DNA from: Sphingobacterium psychroaquaticum | Lineage (GTDB): Bacteria; Bacteroidota; Bacteroidia; Sphingobacteriales; Sphingobacteriaceae | Direction: 5' to 3' | NCBI RefSeq assembly: GCF_900177625.1 | Contig: NZ_FXAU01000001.1 | Coordinates: 984,644-1,048,643, forward strand | Length of the DNA: 64,000 bases | Part shown: piece by piece, positions 9,335 to 18,007 of the stretch | Numbering within the stretch: the first letter of the stretch is position 1 | How the letters are laid out: each line of letters starts with the position of its first letter | The notes under the pieces: model-generated | Seen by the model: only the letters and a program-made list of their open reading frames with translations | Told to the model about the DNA's origin: nothing | Databases searched by the model: none | Program-made: the position numbers and the translations under genes

Positions 9335-9661
9335 TTAGCATTGCGCAAAAGAAGCTGGTTGATGTTTGTTTTCCTGAATAAAACCATGATAAAGGTTGAG
9401 CCAGTTAGGGTTTTTTAAGCGTATAAGCTTCTCGCGCTGCATGCGTGTAAACTGCTGTAGCTGCGTAGCGCGTGCTTGCGCTTGTTCGGCGGTTTGGAAA
9501 ACTTCGATATATACTAAGTTCGTGAGCTTAGCGGCGTTTGGAAATAAAGCAGATTTCGCATCTTTGATCACATTAATTTGTGTCACAATGTCGGTGCATT
9601 GTCCTACTTCTAAATAAGCACGATTGCTGTCTGTCAGTATATATACGATATTTCTTTCCAT
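9335..9661 (-). CDS. degenerate GIY-YIG family protein
   Basis: A 108-residue protein with the outline of the small YhbQ-like GIY-YIG domain: NIVYILTDSN as the first strand, YLEVGQCTDI in place of LYIGxTxDL, NLVYIEVF, then MQREKLIRLKNPNW. In the family the catalytic Arg lies about nine residues into the second motif and the metal-binding Glu in the RxE helix. Here these positions read as Gln and Ala. I infer an inactive or altered fold, perhaps DNA-binding only. It is divergent from the XRE/S24 repressor gene, sharing a 113-base control region. Confidence 0.7.
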   Translation of the reverse strand: MERNIVYILTDSNRAYLEVGQCTDIVTQINVIKDAKSALFPNAAKLTNLVYIEVFQTAEQAQARATQLQQFTRMQREKLIRLKNPNWLNLYHGFIQENKHQPASFAQC

Positions 9662-9734
9662 GTTGTTTTGAATTAAATGCTGCTAATATATTTGGTGAAC
9701 ACAATTATATTTACTAATTTTATTGGCACAATAT

Positions 9735-9751
9735 TACTAATTAATTTAGTA
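9735..9751. promoter_or_regulatory. palindromic operator candidate upstream of the XRE/S24 repressor
   Basis: TACTAA-TTAAT-TTAGTA is a perfect 17-base palindrome with 6-base arms, 24 bases before the repressor ATG. A half-site TTACTAAT also occurs at about 9711-9718. Its position fits autoregulation by the adjacent HTH protein and possibly control of the divergent GIY-YIG gene. Confidence 0.45.
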
Positions 9752-9774
9752 TTTCAAAAATATTTAGAAAAATT

Positions 9775-10548
9775 ATGTCAAACATTGCATCAAACCTTAA
9801 GTATCTAAGAAAAAAGAAAGGACTTACCCAACAACAGTTTGCGGAGGCCTTGGAGATAAAACGCGCGTCTGTCGGCGCGTATGAAGAGGATCGTGCAGAA
9901 CCGAAATATGAGTTATTAAAGAAGATCGCTGAGTTTTATGAGTTATCGATGGATGAATTGGCGAATGATGAGATTAACGAGAAGTGGAAACCGACACCGC
10001 GTAGCAACGCATCCAACCTTCGTGTATTGAGTGTAACGGTCGATGGAAACGATAGGGAAAACATTGAGCTGGTACCCGTGAAAGCCAGTGCCGGTTATTT
10101 GAATGGATACGGTGATCCGGAATATGTAGCGGAGTTGCCGAAATTTTCATTGCCGATGTTTAATCAAGGGAGCTATCGTGCTTTTGAGATTAAGGGGGAC
10201 TCGATGTTGCCACTGCCTTCTGGTAGTATCATCATTGGGGAGTATGTAGAGAATTGGCATGATATAAAGGCTGGACAGACCTATATAATAGTTTCCAAAG
10301 AGGATGGTGTTGTATATAAACGTGTAGCTTTCAAATTTAAAGAAGATAAGGGTTTAAAGCTGGTGTCCGATAACCGCAATTACGATCCATACTGGGTGGA
10401 GTCTAATGACATCATTGAGGTGTGGAAAGCCAAAGCGTATATAAGTACCGAGATGCCAGAGCCGAATCCGGAGCCAACGATGGAGACATTGACAGCGATG
10501 ATGAGTCAGATGCAAAAGACCATTAATTCGGTTGTAGATAATAAATAA
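9775..10548 (+). CDS. XRE-family repressor with S24 (LexA-like) self-cleavage domain
   Basis: A 257-residue cytoplasmic regulator. Residues about 6-60 form an HTH_3 domain (LRKKKGLTQQQFAEALEI). The second half is a LexA/S24 peptidase domain with a candidate Ala106-Gly107 scissile bond (KASAGYL), Ser143 in GDSM and Lys182 in VVYKRV as the Ser-Lys dyad. All parts needed for RecA-stimulated or unassisted autoproteolysis appear to be present. The 40-residue C-terminal tail is proline- and methionine-rich. It sits just before the rimP operon with no sign of a prophage nearby, so it is probably a resident host regulator. Confidence 0.85.
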   Translation: MSNIASNLKYLRKKKGLTQQQFAEALEIKRASVGAYEEDRAEPKYELLKKIAEFYELSMDELANDEINEKWKPTPRSNASNLRVLSVTVDGNDRENIELVPVKASAGYLNGYGDPEYVAELPKFSLPMFNQGSYRAFEIKGDSMLPLPSGSIIIGEYVENWHDIKAGQTYIIVSKEDGVVYKRVAFKFKEDKGLKLVSDNRNYDPYWVESNDIIEVWKAKAYISTEMPEPNPEPTMETLTAMMSQMQKTINSVVDNK

Positions 10549-10579
10549 GGGCAGATTTGTTTGTTTAAAAAAATATGTT

Positions 10580-10587
10580 TACCTTTG
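10580..10587 (+). promoter_or_regulatory. promoter of the rimP-nusA operon
   Basis: TACCTTTG is a perfect TAnnTTTG element, with TTTG at 10560-10563 at a plausible -33 position (16 bases between). Start of transcription is expected near 10592, upstream of the hairpin at 10604-10622. Confidence 0.65.
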
Positions 10588-10603
10588 TATTATCTGAAGA
10601 AGA

Positions 10604-10628
10604 GGGGGCATGTTATGCCCCCTTTTTT
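10604..10628 (+). terminator. terminator-like hairpin in the rimP leader
   Basis: GGGGGCAT (10604-10611) pairs perfectly with ATGCCCCC (10615-10622) over a 3-base loop, followed by six Ts. It lies after the predicted operon promoter and 20 bases before the rimP ATG. It may therefore act as a leader attenuator as well as ending read-through from the repressor gene. Confidence 0.75.
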
Positions 10629-10647
10629 AATTCTTTATAAGATAATT

Positions 10648-11112
10648 ATGCAAATAGAAGAGCGTGTTAAACAGCTGGTAGAAGAGAAAATTGCCGATCG
10701 AGCGGATTTATTTATTGTGCGCATTAAGATGCACGGAAATGGTTTGTTAGAAATTTTGCTTGATGGAGATCAAGGTATAGCTATTGAGGATTGTGCGAAA
10801 GTGAGCCGTCACGTAGGTTTTCACTTAGAAGAAGAGAATGCAATCGACAGTGCTTATCGCTTAGAGGTTTCTTCACCTGGTTTAGATCAGCCCTTGTTAT
10901 TGGAGCGCCAATTCCTGAAAAATATCGGACGTAGTGTTCGTATAAAAATGGAAGATGGCACCAAGCGAGAAGGTAAATTGGTTTCCGCTTCTAACAATGC
11001 GATTGTTATCGAAGAAAAGAGCAAAGAAAAAGGGAAAAAAGCAACCCTCGAGGAAGTAGAGATCCCGCTAGAACATATAAAAGAAACAAAGGTGTTAATT
11101 TCATTTAAGTAA
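10648..11112 (+). CDS. rimP: ribosome maturation factor RimP
   Basis: Assists late assembly of the 30S subunit. From ATG 10648 it has 154 residues, the normal length, with the N-terminal alpha/beta domain (LEILLDGDQGIAIEDCAKVSR) and the signature YRLEVSSPGLDQPL, then a small SH3-like C-terminal domain. A longer frame from 10561 would read through the promoter and hairpin and is rejected. nusA begins 1 base after its stop, giving the widely conserved rimP-nusA-infB order. Confidence 0.94.
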   Translation: MQIEERVKQLVEEKIADRADLFIVRIKMHGNGLLEILLDGDQGIAIEDCAKVSRHVGFHLEEENAIDSAYRLEVSSPGLDQPLLLERQFLKNIGRSVRIKMEDGTKREGKLVSASNNAIVIEEKSKEKGKKATLEEVEIPLEHIKETKVLISFK

Positions 11113-11113
11113 A

Positions 11114-12352
11114 ATGAGCAGCAATATCAATTTGATAGACTCCTTCCAGGAGTTCAAAGATTTTAAAAATATCGACCGTCCAACCGTTATTACGGTTTTA
11201 GAAGAAGTATTCCGTAGTATGATTCGGAAGCGCTTTGGTACAGATGAGAACGTTGATGTTATCGTGAACCCGGACAATGGTGACTTAGAGATCTGGAGAA
11301 CACGTGTGGTTATGGAAGATGGTTTCTCGGAAGATGATGACTTAGAGATCGAGCTAGCTGAAGCACATCAGTATGATCCAGACTTGGAGGTGGGTGACGA
11401 CTATATCGAGCAGATTACCTTAGAGAGTTTTGGTCGCCGTGCCATTTTAGCGGCTCGTCAAACATTGGTCTCTAAAGTATTGGAATTAGAGAAAGACGAA
11501 GTCTTCAAGAAATACAAAGACCGCGAAGGTGAGTTGGTGATTGGGGAGGTGTATCAGATCTGGAAAAAAGAGATCTTGGTGTTGGATGAAGATGGCAATG
11601 AGCTTATTCTTCCGAAAACAGAACAGATCCCTGCGGATTACTTCAAGAAAGGTGATAGCATCCGTGCCGTAGTGCACAAGGTGGATATGATGAACAGCAA
11701 TCCGAAGATCATTATCTCACGTACAGCGCCTGAATTCTTGCAGCGTTTGTTCGAACTAGAGGTGCCAGAGATTTTTGACGGTTTGATTACAATCAAGAAA
11801 ATCGTTCGTGAACCAGGTGAGCGTGCTAAGGTAGCGGTAGAATCTTACGATGACCGTATCGACCCGGTAGGAGCTTGTGTGGGGATGAAAGGATCACGTA
11901 TCCACGGTATCGTTCGCGAGTTACGTAATGAGAATATTGACGTAATTAACTTTACTTCAAACCACTCTTTATATATCACCCGTGCCTTGAGTCCTGCGCG
12001 TATTTCATCGATCAAAATTGATGATGAAAACAATACGGCAGCCGTTTACTTGAAGCCAGATCAGGTTTCTTTGGCTATCGGTCGTGGTGGGCATAATATC
12101 AAATTGGCTGGTAAACTAACTGGTTATGAGATTGATGTGTACCGTGAGAACGATGAGGTTGAGGAGGATGTGGATATCGAAGAATTCGGCGATGAAATCG
12201 ATAGCTGGATCATTGACGAGCTGAAACGCGTAGGTCTTGACACAGCAAAATCGGTGCTTTCATTGACAGCAGAAGAATTAATCAGACGTACAGACTTGGA
12301 GGAAGATACCGTATTGGATATCATCCGCGTTTTACAAGCTGAGTTTGAATAA
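11114..12352 (+). CDS. nusA: transcription termination/antitermination factor NusA
   Basis: Binds RNA polymerase and nascent RNA to control pausing, termination and antitermination. The 412-residue protein has the N-terminal polymerase-binding domain, an S1 domain (about 135-200), and two KH domains with the GxxG-type loops VGMKGSRIHG and IGRGGHNIK. One helical repeat module follows at the C-terminus. It lacks the second acidic repeat of E. coli NusA, as is common outside Proteobacteria. Directly downstream of rimP. A 193-base gap with its own hairpin and promoter separates it from infB. Confidence 0.95.
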   Translation: MSSNINLIDSFQEFKDFKNIDRPTVITVLEEVFRSMIRKRFGTDENVDVIVNPDNGDLEIWRTRVVMEDGFSEDDDLEIELAEAHQYDPDLEVGDDYIEQITLESFGRRAILAARQTLVSKVLELEKDEVFKKYKDREGELVIGEVYQIWKKEILVLDEDGNELILPKTEQIPADYFKKGDSIRAVVHKVDMMNSNPKIIISRTAPEFLQRLFELEVPEIFDGLITIKKIVREPGERAKVAVESYDDRIDPVGACVGMKGSRIHGIVRELRNENIDVINFTSNHSLYITRALSPARISSIKIDDENNTAAVYLKPDQVSLAIGRGGHNIKLAGKLTGYEIDVYRENDEVEEDVDIEEFGDEIDSWIIDELKRVGLDTAKSVLSLTAEELIRRTDLEEDTVLDIIRVLQAEFE

Positions 12353-12463
12353 GCGTCGAAACGCGTTTTGTTTACAGAAAAACGCATGCATTAAATTTGG
12401 TGTACAGAACGACAAACAAGGTGCATGTGTTTTTTTGATCACGACAGGGGCGTACACATGAAG

Positions 12464-12492
12464 AAAAAACAATTGCGCATTAATTGTTTTTT
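12464..12492. terminator. hairpin between nusA and infB
   Basis: AAAAAACAATT (12464-12474) pairs perfectly with AATTGTTTTTT (12482-12492) around GCGCATT. The closing T-run is part of the stem. It can act as a weak terminator after nusA and lies directly upstream of the infB promoter. Confidence 0.55.
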
Positions 12493-12507
12493 CAGTGTAA
12501 AAAAACA

Positions 12508-12515
12508 TATTTTTG
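12508..12515 (+). promoter_or_regulatory. internal promoter of infB
   Basis: TATTTTTG fits TAnnTTTG, with a TTG at 12484-12486 as possible -33 element. It predicts a start near 12520 and a 26-base leader before the infB ATG at 12546. infB can thus be made independently of rimP-nusA. Confidence 0.6.
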
Positions 12516-12545
12516 TAGTACTAAATATTAGAAGGTAAATAATAG

Positions 12546-15500
12546 ATGACAGAAGGAAAAAGCGTAAACTTGCTAAAGGCAGCAAAAGAACTTAATATTG
12601 GAATAGGTACCGCTGTTGATTTCTTGGTGAAGAAAGGGTTTGATGTTGATTCAAAGCCGAGCACTAAGTTAGCTCCAGATATGTATGCTGTTCTTCTAAA
12701 AGAATTTCAAGGAGACAAAATCGTAAAAGACGAAGCTAAGCAAATTGTTATTGGCAAGATTCGTCGTGATGAGTCTACTGCTGGAACAGGTGGAGCAAAT
12801 CCGACTGACGCTTTAGAAGATATTAAGGAAAGTGTTTCCGAAACAACGGAGAGCGCGAAGGTTGAGAAACCAGCGGCTGAGCCCGTAGTTGCGGCTCCAC
12901 TTCCTACAGCGGAATCTAAAACGGAAGAACCGAAGAAGGATGACGAAGTGAGTAGTCCTTTGAAGGTGGTTGGTAAAATTGATCTTGACAGTTTAAACCG
13001 TGGTAAGAAAAAGGTAGAGGAAAAACCACAAGAGAAGAAAGAAGAAGTGAAGGCGGAAGTGGTGGTTCCTAAGGTTGAAGTTACACCAGAACCAACGCCG
13101 GCGCCAGCTCCTGAGCCTGTGAAAGAAACAGTGAAGGTAGAGACTCCAGCGCCTGTTGTAGAAAAAACTGTTGAGCCCGCTGTTGAAGCGAAAACACAAG
13201 AAAATATAGTAAAAGAAGAACCTAAACAGTTGCCTGTGAAGCCACCTGTTCAAGAGGATATTAAACCAGAACCCAAGATAGAAGTGAAAAAAGAACCTTC
13301 TGTAGTAAACAACCCTGTTCAGGAAAAGAAAAGTTCAGCAACCCCAGAGCCTCAGGATGATGTTATCCGCGCACGCTCTGAAACGTTAGCTGGACCAAAG
13401 GTAATTGGTAAGATCCAGTTACCAGTAGAGCGATCTAGCAAACCAGTTGCATCATCGTCTAATGCTAATAACGACAACAAGCGCAAGCGTAAGCGTTCGA
13501 ACAAACCGAACACACCAGTAAGCCCTGGAGCTACTGATGGACAGCAACGTACACCGCAAGAAGGCGGTAATAGAGGTGGCGGAACCGGTGGTGGTTTCAA
13601 TAGAGGCGGCCAGCAGAACAGACCGGGCGGGCAGCAGCACGCACACGGAAAAGGACGCCCTGACTTCAAAGGCAGAGGTAGACAAACGGATAACACACCG
13701 AAAGAAGAACCTTCGGACAAAGAAATCCAAGACCAAATCAAGGCAACACTTGCGCGCTTAAGCGGTGCAGGTAAGTCTGGTAAGTTTGCACAACGTGCTA
13801 AACTACGTCGCCAAAAGAGAGATGATATAGCGCTTTCCGCTGAAGAAGCAGCATTGGAGGAAGCGGCACAATCCAAAATATTACGTGTAACGGAATTCGT
13901 TACCGCAAATGAATTGGCAAACTTGATGGATGTTCAGGTTACGCAAGTAATCTCAACCTGTATGAGCTTAGGTATGTTCGTTTCGATCAACCAACGCTTA
14001 GACGCAGAAACGTTGAGTATCGTTGCTGATGAATTTGGTTACCAAGTAGAGTTTATCAAACCAGAAGATGAGGAGGTAACAGAACTTGAAGAACCAGATA
14101 ACGAAGATACGTTAATCTCTCGTGCGCCGATTGTTACGGTGATGGGACACGTTGACCACGGTAAAACATCTTTACTGGATTATATCCGTAAAGCTAATGT
14201 AACCAAAGGTGAAGCCGGTGGTATTACGCAGCACATTGGTGCTTACGCTGTAAAACTGGATGACGGAAAGAAAATTACGTTCTTGGATACACCGGGTCAC
14301 GAAGCCTTTACGGCGATGCGTGCACGTGGTGCGAAGGTAACGGATATCGTTATTATTGTTATTGCGGCGGACGACGCGGTGATGCCACAAACAAAAGAAG
14401 CGATCAACCATGCGCAAGCAGCAGGTTCACCGATTGTATTTGCATTTACTAAGGTGGATAAACCGGGTGCGAATGCAGATCGTATTCGGGAGCAACTGTC
14501 GGCGATGAATATCTTGGTAGAAGATTGGGGTGGTAAATTCCAAGCGCAAGAGATTTCAGCGAAGACTGGTGAGAACGTTGATCTATTATTAGAAAAAGTA
14601 TTATTAGAAGCTGAATTACTAGAATTAAAGGCGGATCCTAAGAAACGTGCTGTAGGTTCTGTAATCGAGGCTGCTTTAGATAAAGGTCGTGGTATTGTGA
14701 CAACAGTACTTGTACAAGGTGGAACGCTTCGCGTTGGGGATGCAATCCTAGCTGGTTCACACTCTGGTAAAGTGAAAGCTTTGACCAATGAGCGCGGTGA
14801 GCGTGTGAAAGAAGCAGGACCATCTATTCCGGTACAGATCTTAGGTATGTCGGGGGCACCGACTGCTGGTGATAAACTTTATGTATTAGAAAGCGAGTCT
14901 GAAGCACGTCAAGTAGCCAACAAACGTCTACAATTACAGCGTGAGCAAGGTATGCGTGCAACGAAACACATTACCTTGGATGAGATCGGTCGTCGTTTGG
15001 CTATCGGTAACTTTAAAGAGCTTAACGTTATTGTTAAGGGTGACGTGGATGGTTCTATCGAGGCATTATCCGATTCATTATTGAAGCTATCGACAGACGA
15101 AATTCAGGTTAATATTATCCACAAATCAGTGGGTGCGATTTCTGAATCCGACGTATTGTTAGCTTCTGCTTCGGATGCGATCATTATCGGTTTCCAAGTA
15201 CGTCCAACACAAAATGCACGTAAACTTGCGGAGAACGAACAAATTGATATCCGTCTGTACTCGATTATCTACGATGCAATCGAAGAGTTGAAATCAGCTA
15301 TGGAAGGTATGTTGGCGCCGAAATTCGAAGAGAAAATCGTTGCTGAAGTTGAAATTCGCGAAACATTCAAAATTTCGAAAGTGGGTACCATTGCCGGATG
15401 TATGGTTCGTGAAGGTAAAATCAACAGAAATAATGATATCCGCGTGATTCGTGACGGTGTTGTTATTCATACCGGTAAACTAGCCTCTTTGAAACGTTTC

Positions 15501-15626
15501 AAAGACGATGTCAAAGAAGTGGCGCAAGGTTACGAGTGTGGTTTGAATATCGACCGTTTCAACGACATCGAAGTTGGAGATATCGTAGAAGCATACGAAC
15601 AAGTAGAAGTTAAACGTAAACTTTAA
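12546..15626 (+). CDS. infB: translation initiation factor IF-2
   Basis: GTPase that brings initiator tRNA to the ribosome. The 1026-residue protein has an N-terminal IF2_N helix region ([18 protein letters not shown]), then some 350 residues of low-complexity K/E/P/V-rich and G/R/Q-rich linker. The GTPase starts near residue 535 with P-loop [10 protein letters not shown], followed by DTPGHEAF and a T-K-V-D guanine-specificity motif. IF2 domains II-IV complete the C-terminal half. The long linker explains the unusual length and the many long shadow frames opposite it. A strong terminator follows. Confidence 0.97.
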   Translation: MTEGKSVNLLKAAKELNIGIGTAVDFLVKKGFDVDSKPSTKLAPDMYAVLLKEFQGDKIVKDEAKQIVIGKIRRDESTAGTGGANPTDALEDIKESVSETTESAKVEKPAAEPVVAAPLPTAESKTEEPKKDDEVSSPLKVVGKIDLDSLNRGKKKVEEKPQEKKEEVKAEVVVPKVEVTPEPTPAPAPEPVKETVKVETPAPVVEKTVEPAVEAKTQENIVKEEPKQLPVKPPVQEDIKPEPKIEVKKEPSVVNNPVQEKKSSATPEPQDDVIRARSETLAGPKVIGKIQLPVERSSKPVASSSNANNDNKRKRKRSNKPNTPVSPGATDGQQRTPQEGGNRGGGTGGGFNRGGQQNRPGGQQHAHGKGRPDFKGRGRQTDNTPKEEPSDKEIQDQIKATLARLSGAGKSGKFAQRAKLRRQKRDDIALSAEEAALEEAAQSKILRVTEFVTANELANLMDVQVTQVISTCMSLGMFVSINQRLDAETLSIVADEFGYQVEFIKPEDEEVTELEEPDNEDTLISRAPIVTVMGHVDHGKTSLLDYIRKANVTKGEAGGITQHIGAYAVKLDDGKKITFLDTPGHEAFTAMRARGAKVTDIVIIVIAADDAVMPQTKEAINHAQAAGSPIVFAFTKVDKPGANADRIREQLSAMNILVEDWGGKFQAQEISAKTGENVDLLLEKVLLEAELLELKADPKKRAVGSVIEAALDKGRGIVTTVLVQGGTLRVGDAILAGSHSGKVKALTNERGERVKEAGPSIPVQILGMSGAPTAGDKLYVLESESEARQVANKRLQLQREQGMRATKHITLDEIGRRLAIGNFKELNVIVKGDVDGSIEALSDSLLKLSTDEIQVNIIHKSVGAISESDVLLASASDAIIIGFQVRPTQNARKLAENEQIDIRLYSIIYDAIEELKSAMEGMLAPKFEEKIVAEVEIRETFKISKVGTIAGCMVREGKINRNNDIRVIRDGVVIHTGKLASLKRFKDDVKEVAQGYECGLNIDRFNDIEVGDIVEAYEQVEVKRKL

Positions 15627-15651
15627 TTTTAGCGTTACGTTTTCAAGATAT

Positions 15652-15683
15652 AACCTGACAACAGTTTGTTGTCAGGTTTTTTT
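15652..15683 (+). terminator. intrinsic terminator of the infB transcript
   Basis: AACCTGACAACA (15652-15663) pairs perfectly with TGTTGTCAGGTT (15667-15678) over a 3-base loop, then five more Ts. Confidence 0.9.
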
Positions 15684-15740
15684 ATGGCCTATAGAAGCTA
15701 TCTATTTGACTTTTTTGGTGAAATAAAGTAATTTTAGAAC

Positions 15741-16784
15741 ATGCACAAATTTGAGATTTCCAGTATAACATATCAACCGAATAATAATGTCACCATTGCA
15801 TTTAAGGATCTTACCGGAGAATATCCGACGTATAAAGCCGGTCAGTTTTTAACGTTATCTTTTACATTTGGCGAGCGTGAGGTTCGTCGTTCGTATTCTT
15901 TTAGCAGTTCGCCTGATGTAGATGAACCTCTTGCAATTACGGTGAAGCGTGTCGATAATGGAGAGATTTCAAGACTCCTGCATCATGAAGCAAAAGTGGG
16001 CGATGTTATCGATGTAATGGATCCGCAGGGGCTTTTCTATTATGAGCCTGTGGAAGACATACAACGGACTGTTTTTTTATTTGGAGCAGGAGTGGGGGTT
16101 ACGCCGTTATTTTCAATTCTGAAAACAGCTCTTGTTAAAGAGCGACATACTAAGGTCGTACTCATTTATAGCAACAGTTCAATTCCGCAGACTGTTTTTT
16201 ATGATGAATTGCAACAATGGCAACAGGCGTACCCCGATCGCCTAGAGATTGTTTGGATTTTTTCCAATACAAAGAATTTATTGAAAGCCCGCTTAAATCG
16301 GGATTTTCTGATTGAATTGGTGTGTGCACGTATGCCAGAACATGGAAATACGCTTTTCTTTACCTGTGGGCCGGTTTTTTATATGGATCTTGTCCGATTT
16401 ACATTATTGGGAATGGGATTCCCGGATGCTGATATTCGGAAAGAAACGTTTCATTTTCCTGAAGAAGAAGAGGATGAGGACGAGCGGGACGAGGAACCTG
16501 TGGATATGACCTCTTATGATATTAAACTCCGGTTTCAAGGGGAAGAATACAACCTGACCATTCCGTATAATAAAACGGTGTTGGATGTTGGTTTAGCGAA
16601 TAAGATTAAATTACCATATTCCTGTAAGTCAGGTATGTGCAGTACCTGTGTATCGCAATGTACTTCAGGTGCGGTGCGTATGGATTATAATGAAGTGTTG
16701 ACAGATCGAGAAGTGGAAAATGGTCAATGTTTGATTTGTGTGTCGCATCCCATCGAAGAAGGTACAGTTATTGAGGTACGTTAA
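15741..16784 (+). CDS. PaaE-like ferredoxin-NAD(P)H reductase with 2Fe-2S domain
   Basis: A 347-residue soluble electron-transfer protein. The N-terminal FAD domain has RRSYSFSSSP (FAD-binding RxYS) near residue 51. It is followed by an NAD(P)-binding domain (FLFGAGVGVTPLFSIL) and, after an acidic linker, a plant-type 2Fe-2S ferredoxin with CKSGMCSTC and a fourth cysteine in GQCLIC. This order matches PaaE/Hmp-like reductases. With no phenylacetate genes nearby, a general NAD(P)H-to-acceptor role is more likely. The next gene starts 9 bases after its stop and is probably cotranscribed. Confidence 0.85.
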   Translation: MHKFEISSITYQPNNNVTIAFKDLTGEYPTYKAGQFLTLSFTFGEREVRRSYSFSSSPDVDEPLAITVKRVDNGEISRLLHHEAKVGDVIDVMDPQGLFYYEPVEDIQRTVFLFGAGVGVTPLFSILKTALVKERHTKVVLIYSNSSIPQTVFYDELQQWQQAYPDRLEIVWIFSNTKNLLKARLNRDFLIELVCARMPEHGNTLFFTCGPVFYMDLVRFTLLGMGFPDADIRKETFHFPEEEEDEDERDEEPVDMTSYDIKLRFQGEEYNLTIPYNKTVLDVGLANKIKLPYSCKSGMCSTCVSQCTSGAVRMDYNEVLTDREVENGQCLICVSHPIEEGTVIEVR

Positions 16785-16793
16785 GGAAAAACT

Positions 16794-17432
16794 ATGAAAG
16801 CTGTTGTTTTAGGCGCTACCGGTGCGACAGGAAAAGCTTTAATACAAGCTTTGCTAGCTGATGAACGTTTTGATACGGTCATTGCACTTACTAGACGTCC
16901 TTTTTTTGCGCCACACGCTAAGCTAAAGGAGGTCATTGTAGACTTTACCAGTCCCGATATTTTTAACGATGCTTTTCAAGAAGCCGATATCGCGTATTCC
17001 TGTATGGGAACCACGCTAAAAGATGCGGGCTCGAAGGAGGCACACTGGCGTGTGGACTATGATTATCAGCTTAATTTTGCTGCGTATTGTCGTAATATAG
17101 GAGTGTCTTGTTTTGTGTTGCTTTCGGCTATCGGTTCCAAAGCAACATCACCCTTCTTTTATAGCAGAATGAAGGGAGAGCTCGATCACATGGTTCGTGG
17201 ATTAGGATTTCCTAAACTTCGTATCGTGCAGCCCGCTGCAATTCTTCGCCCGGAATCCACTCGCGCCGTGGAGGTGTTTATGGGGAAAGCGAGTGCTGCG
17301 TTTTCCAAAATAGGTTTATTTCGGGACTATGCACCTATTTCAACAACAGATTTAGCTAAGGTGTTGATTCATATTAGCTTGGTTGAAAGTCCTGGTGTCT
17401 TAATCTGGAAGCGTAAGGATTTTATCTTCTAG
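16794..17432 (+). CDS. NAD(P)-binding Rossmann protein (atypical SDR, HTATIP2/YbjT-like)
   Basis: A 212-residue protein starting with the dinucleotide-binding motif LGATGATGKALIQALL. It contains SCMGTTLKDAGS and FVLLSAIGS segments and a YSRMKGELD motif that carries the usual SDR Tyr/Lys pair. Such short proteins are oxidoreductases or NADPH sensors; the substrate is unknown. Linked to the PaaE-like gene by a 9-base gap. The rnpB promoter begins 25 bases after its stop. Confidence 0.8.
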   Translation: MKAVVLGATGATGKALIQALLADERFDTVIALTRRPFFAPHAKLKEVIVDFTSPDIFNDAFQEADIAYSCMGTTLKDAGSKEAHWRVDYDYQLNFAAYCRNIGVSCFVLLSAIGSKATSPFFYSRMKGELDHMVRGLGFPKLRIVQPAAILRPESTRAVEVFMGKASAAFSKIGLFRDYAPISTTDLAKVLIHISLVESPGVLIWKRKDFIF

Positions 17433-17457
17433 TAACCAAAATCCATCAAAAAAAGAC

Positions 17458-17465
17458 TATTTTTG
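17458..17465 (+). promoter_or_regulatory. -7 element of the RNase P RNA promoter
   Basis: TATTTTTG ends 5 bases before GAAGCAAAC, the 5' arm of the P1 helix. This pairing of box and RNA end calibrates start sites for other TAnnTTTG boxes here. I see no clear TTTG at -33. Confidence 0.7.
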
Positions 17466-17469
17466 TAGC

Positions 17470-17843
17470 GAAGCAAACTGGTTCTATCGCTGCTCTTTGA
17501 GAGGAGAGGAAAGTCCGGGCAACATAGAGCGACACGCTTCCTAACGGGAAGGCACTTGCCTGGTGCAAGTGACAGAAAGTGCCACAGAGAATATACCGCC
17601 ATAGCAATATGGTAAGGGTGAAAACGTGAGGTAAGAGCTCACGGTCTTGTATGGTAACATGCATTACGGTAAACCTCGTGTGTTGAAAGACCAAATAGGT
17701 TGTATAATTCGAAGGCTGCTCGTCTTCTGTTGCGTGCAACATATACAATGGGTAGGTTGATGGAGCTTGTGTGTGAATGCAAGCCTAGATAAATGATAGA
17801 AATCCTGCAAAGGATACAGAACCCGGCTTACAAGGTTTGCTTC
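17470..17843 (+). ncRNA. rnpB: RNase P RNA (class A)
   Basis: Catalytic RNA that trims 5' leaders from pre-tRNAs. Ends pair as P1: GAAGCAAAC at 17470-17478 with GTTTGCTTC at 17835-17843. The universal core is present: GAGGAAAGTCCGGGC near 17503-17518, ACAGAAAGTGCCACAGAGA, the GGGTGAAAACGTGAGGTAAGAG segment, GGTAAACC, and GATAAATGATAGAAATCC near the 3' side. ACAGAACCCGGCTTAC completes P4. A T-run (17844-17850) follows P1 as terminator. Length of about 374 bases is normal for Bacteroidota. Confidence 0.96.
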
Positions 17844-18007
17844 TTTTTTTATTCTTTTACGAGAACCTCTTAGCGGTCGTTCAACAAAAAAATGTAGCTG
17901 ACGAAACTGTAACGTATATCTTAATTGTGGATATTTCTTGTTACGTTTTCTTATGTTTTGTCTCATTATTTTCCTATTTTGTTACTTTATCACCAAGAAA
18001 AAAATTT

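Noticed and set aside
9335-10548. Prophage remnant (nuclease plus phage-type repressor)
   Set aside because: No integrase, attachment repeats or other phage genes; both flanks are ordinary chromosomal genes.
10561-10647. 29-residue extension of RimP
   Set aside because: It would translate through the -7 element and the leader hairpin; RimP proteins start at MQIEERV-like sequence.
13352-13876. 174-codon minus-strand frame within infB
   Set aside because: It is the shadow of the low-complexity linker of IF-2; its serine/proline/leucine-rich composition follows from the K/E/P- and G/R-rich coding strand.
14297-14788. 163-codon minus-strand frame within infB
   Set aside because: Opposite the highly conserved GTPase domain, no domain content and no promoter.
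17446-17966. Two minus-strand open frames of about 100 codons each opposite the RNase P RNA
   Set aside because: They lie across a conserved structural RNA, have no protein-like domains, and overlap each other.
17837-18007. Extended N-terminus for the NtrC-type regulator
   Set aside because: It would begin inside the RNase P RNA; the receiver domain starts exactly at ATG 18008.
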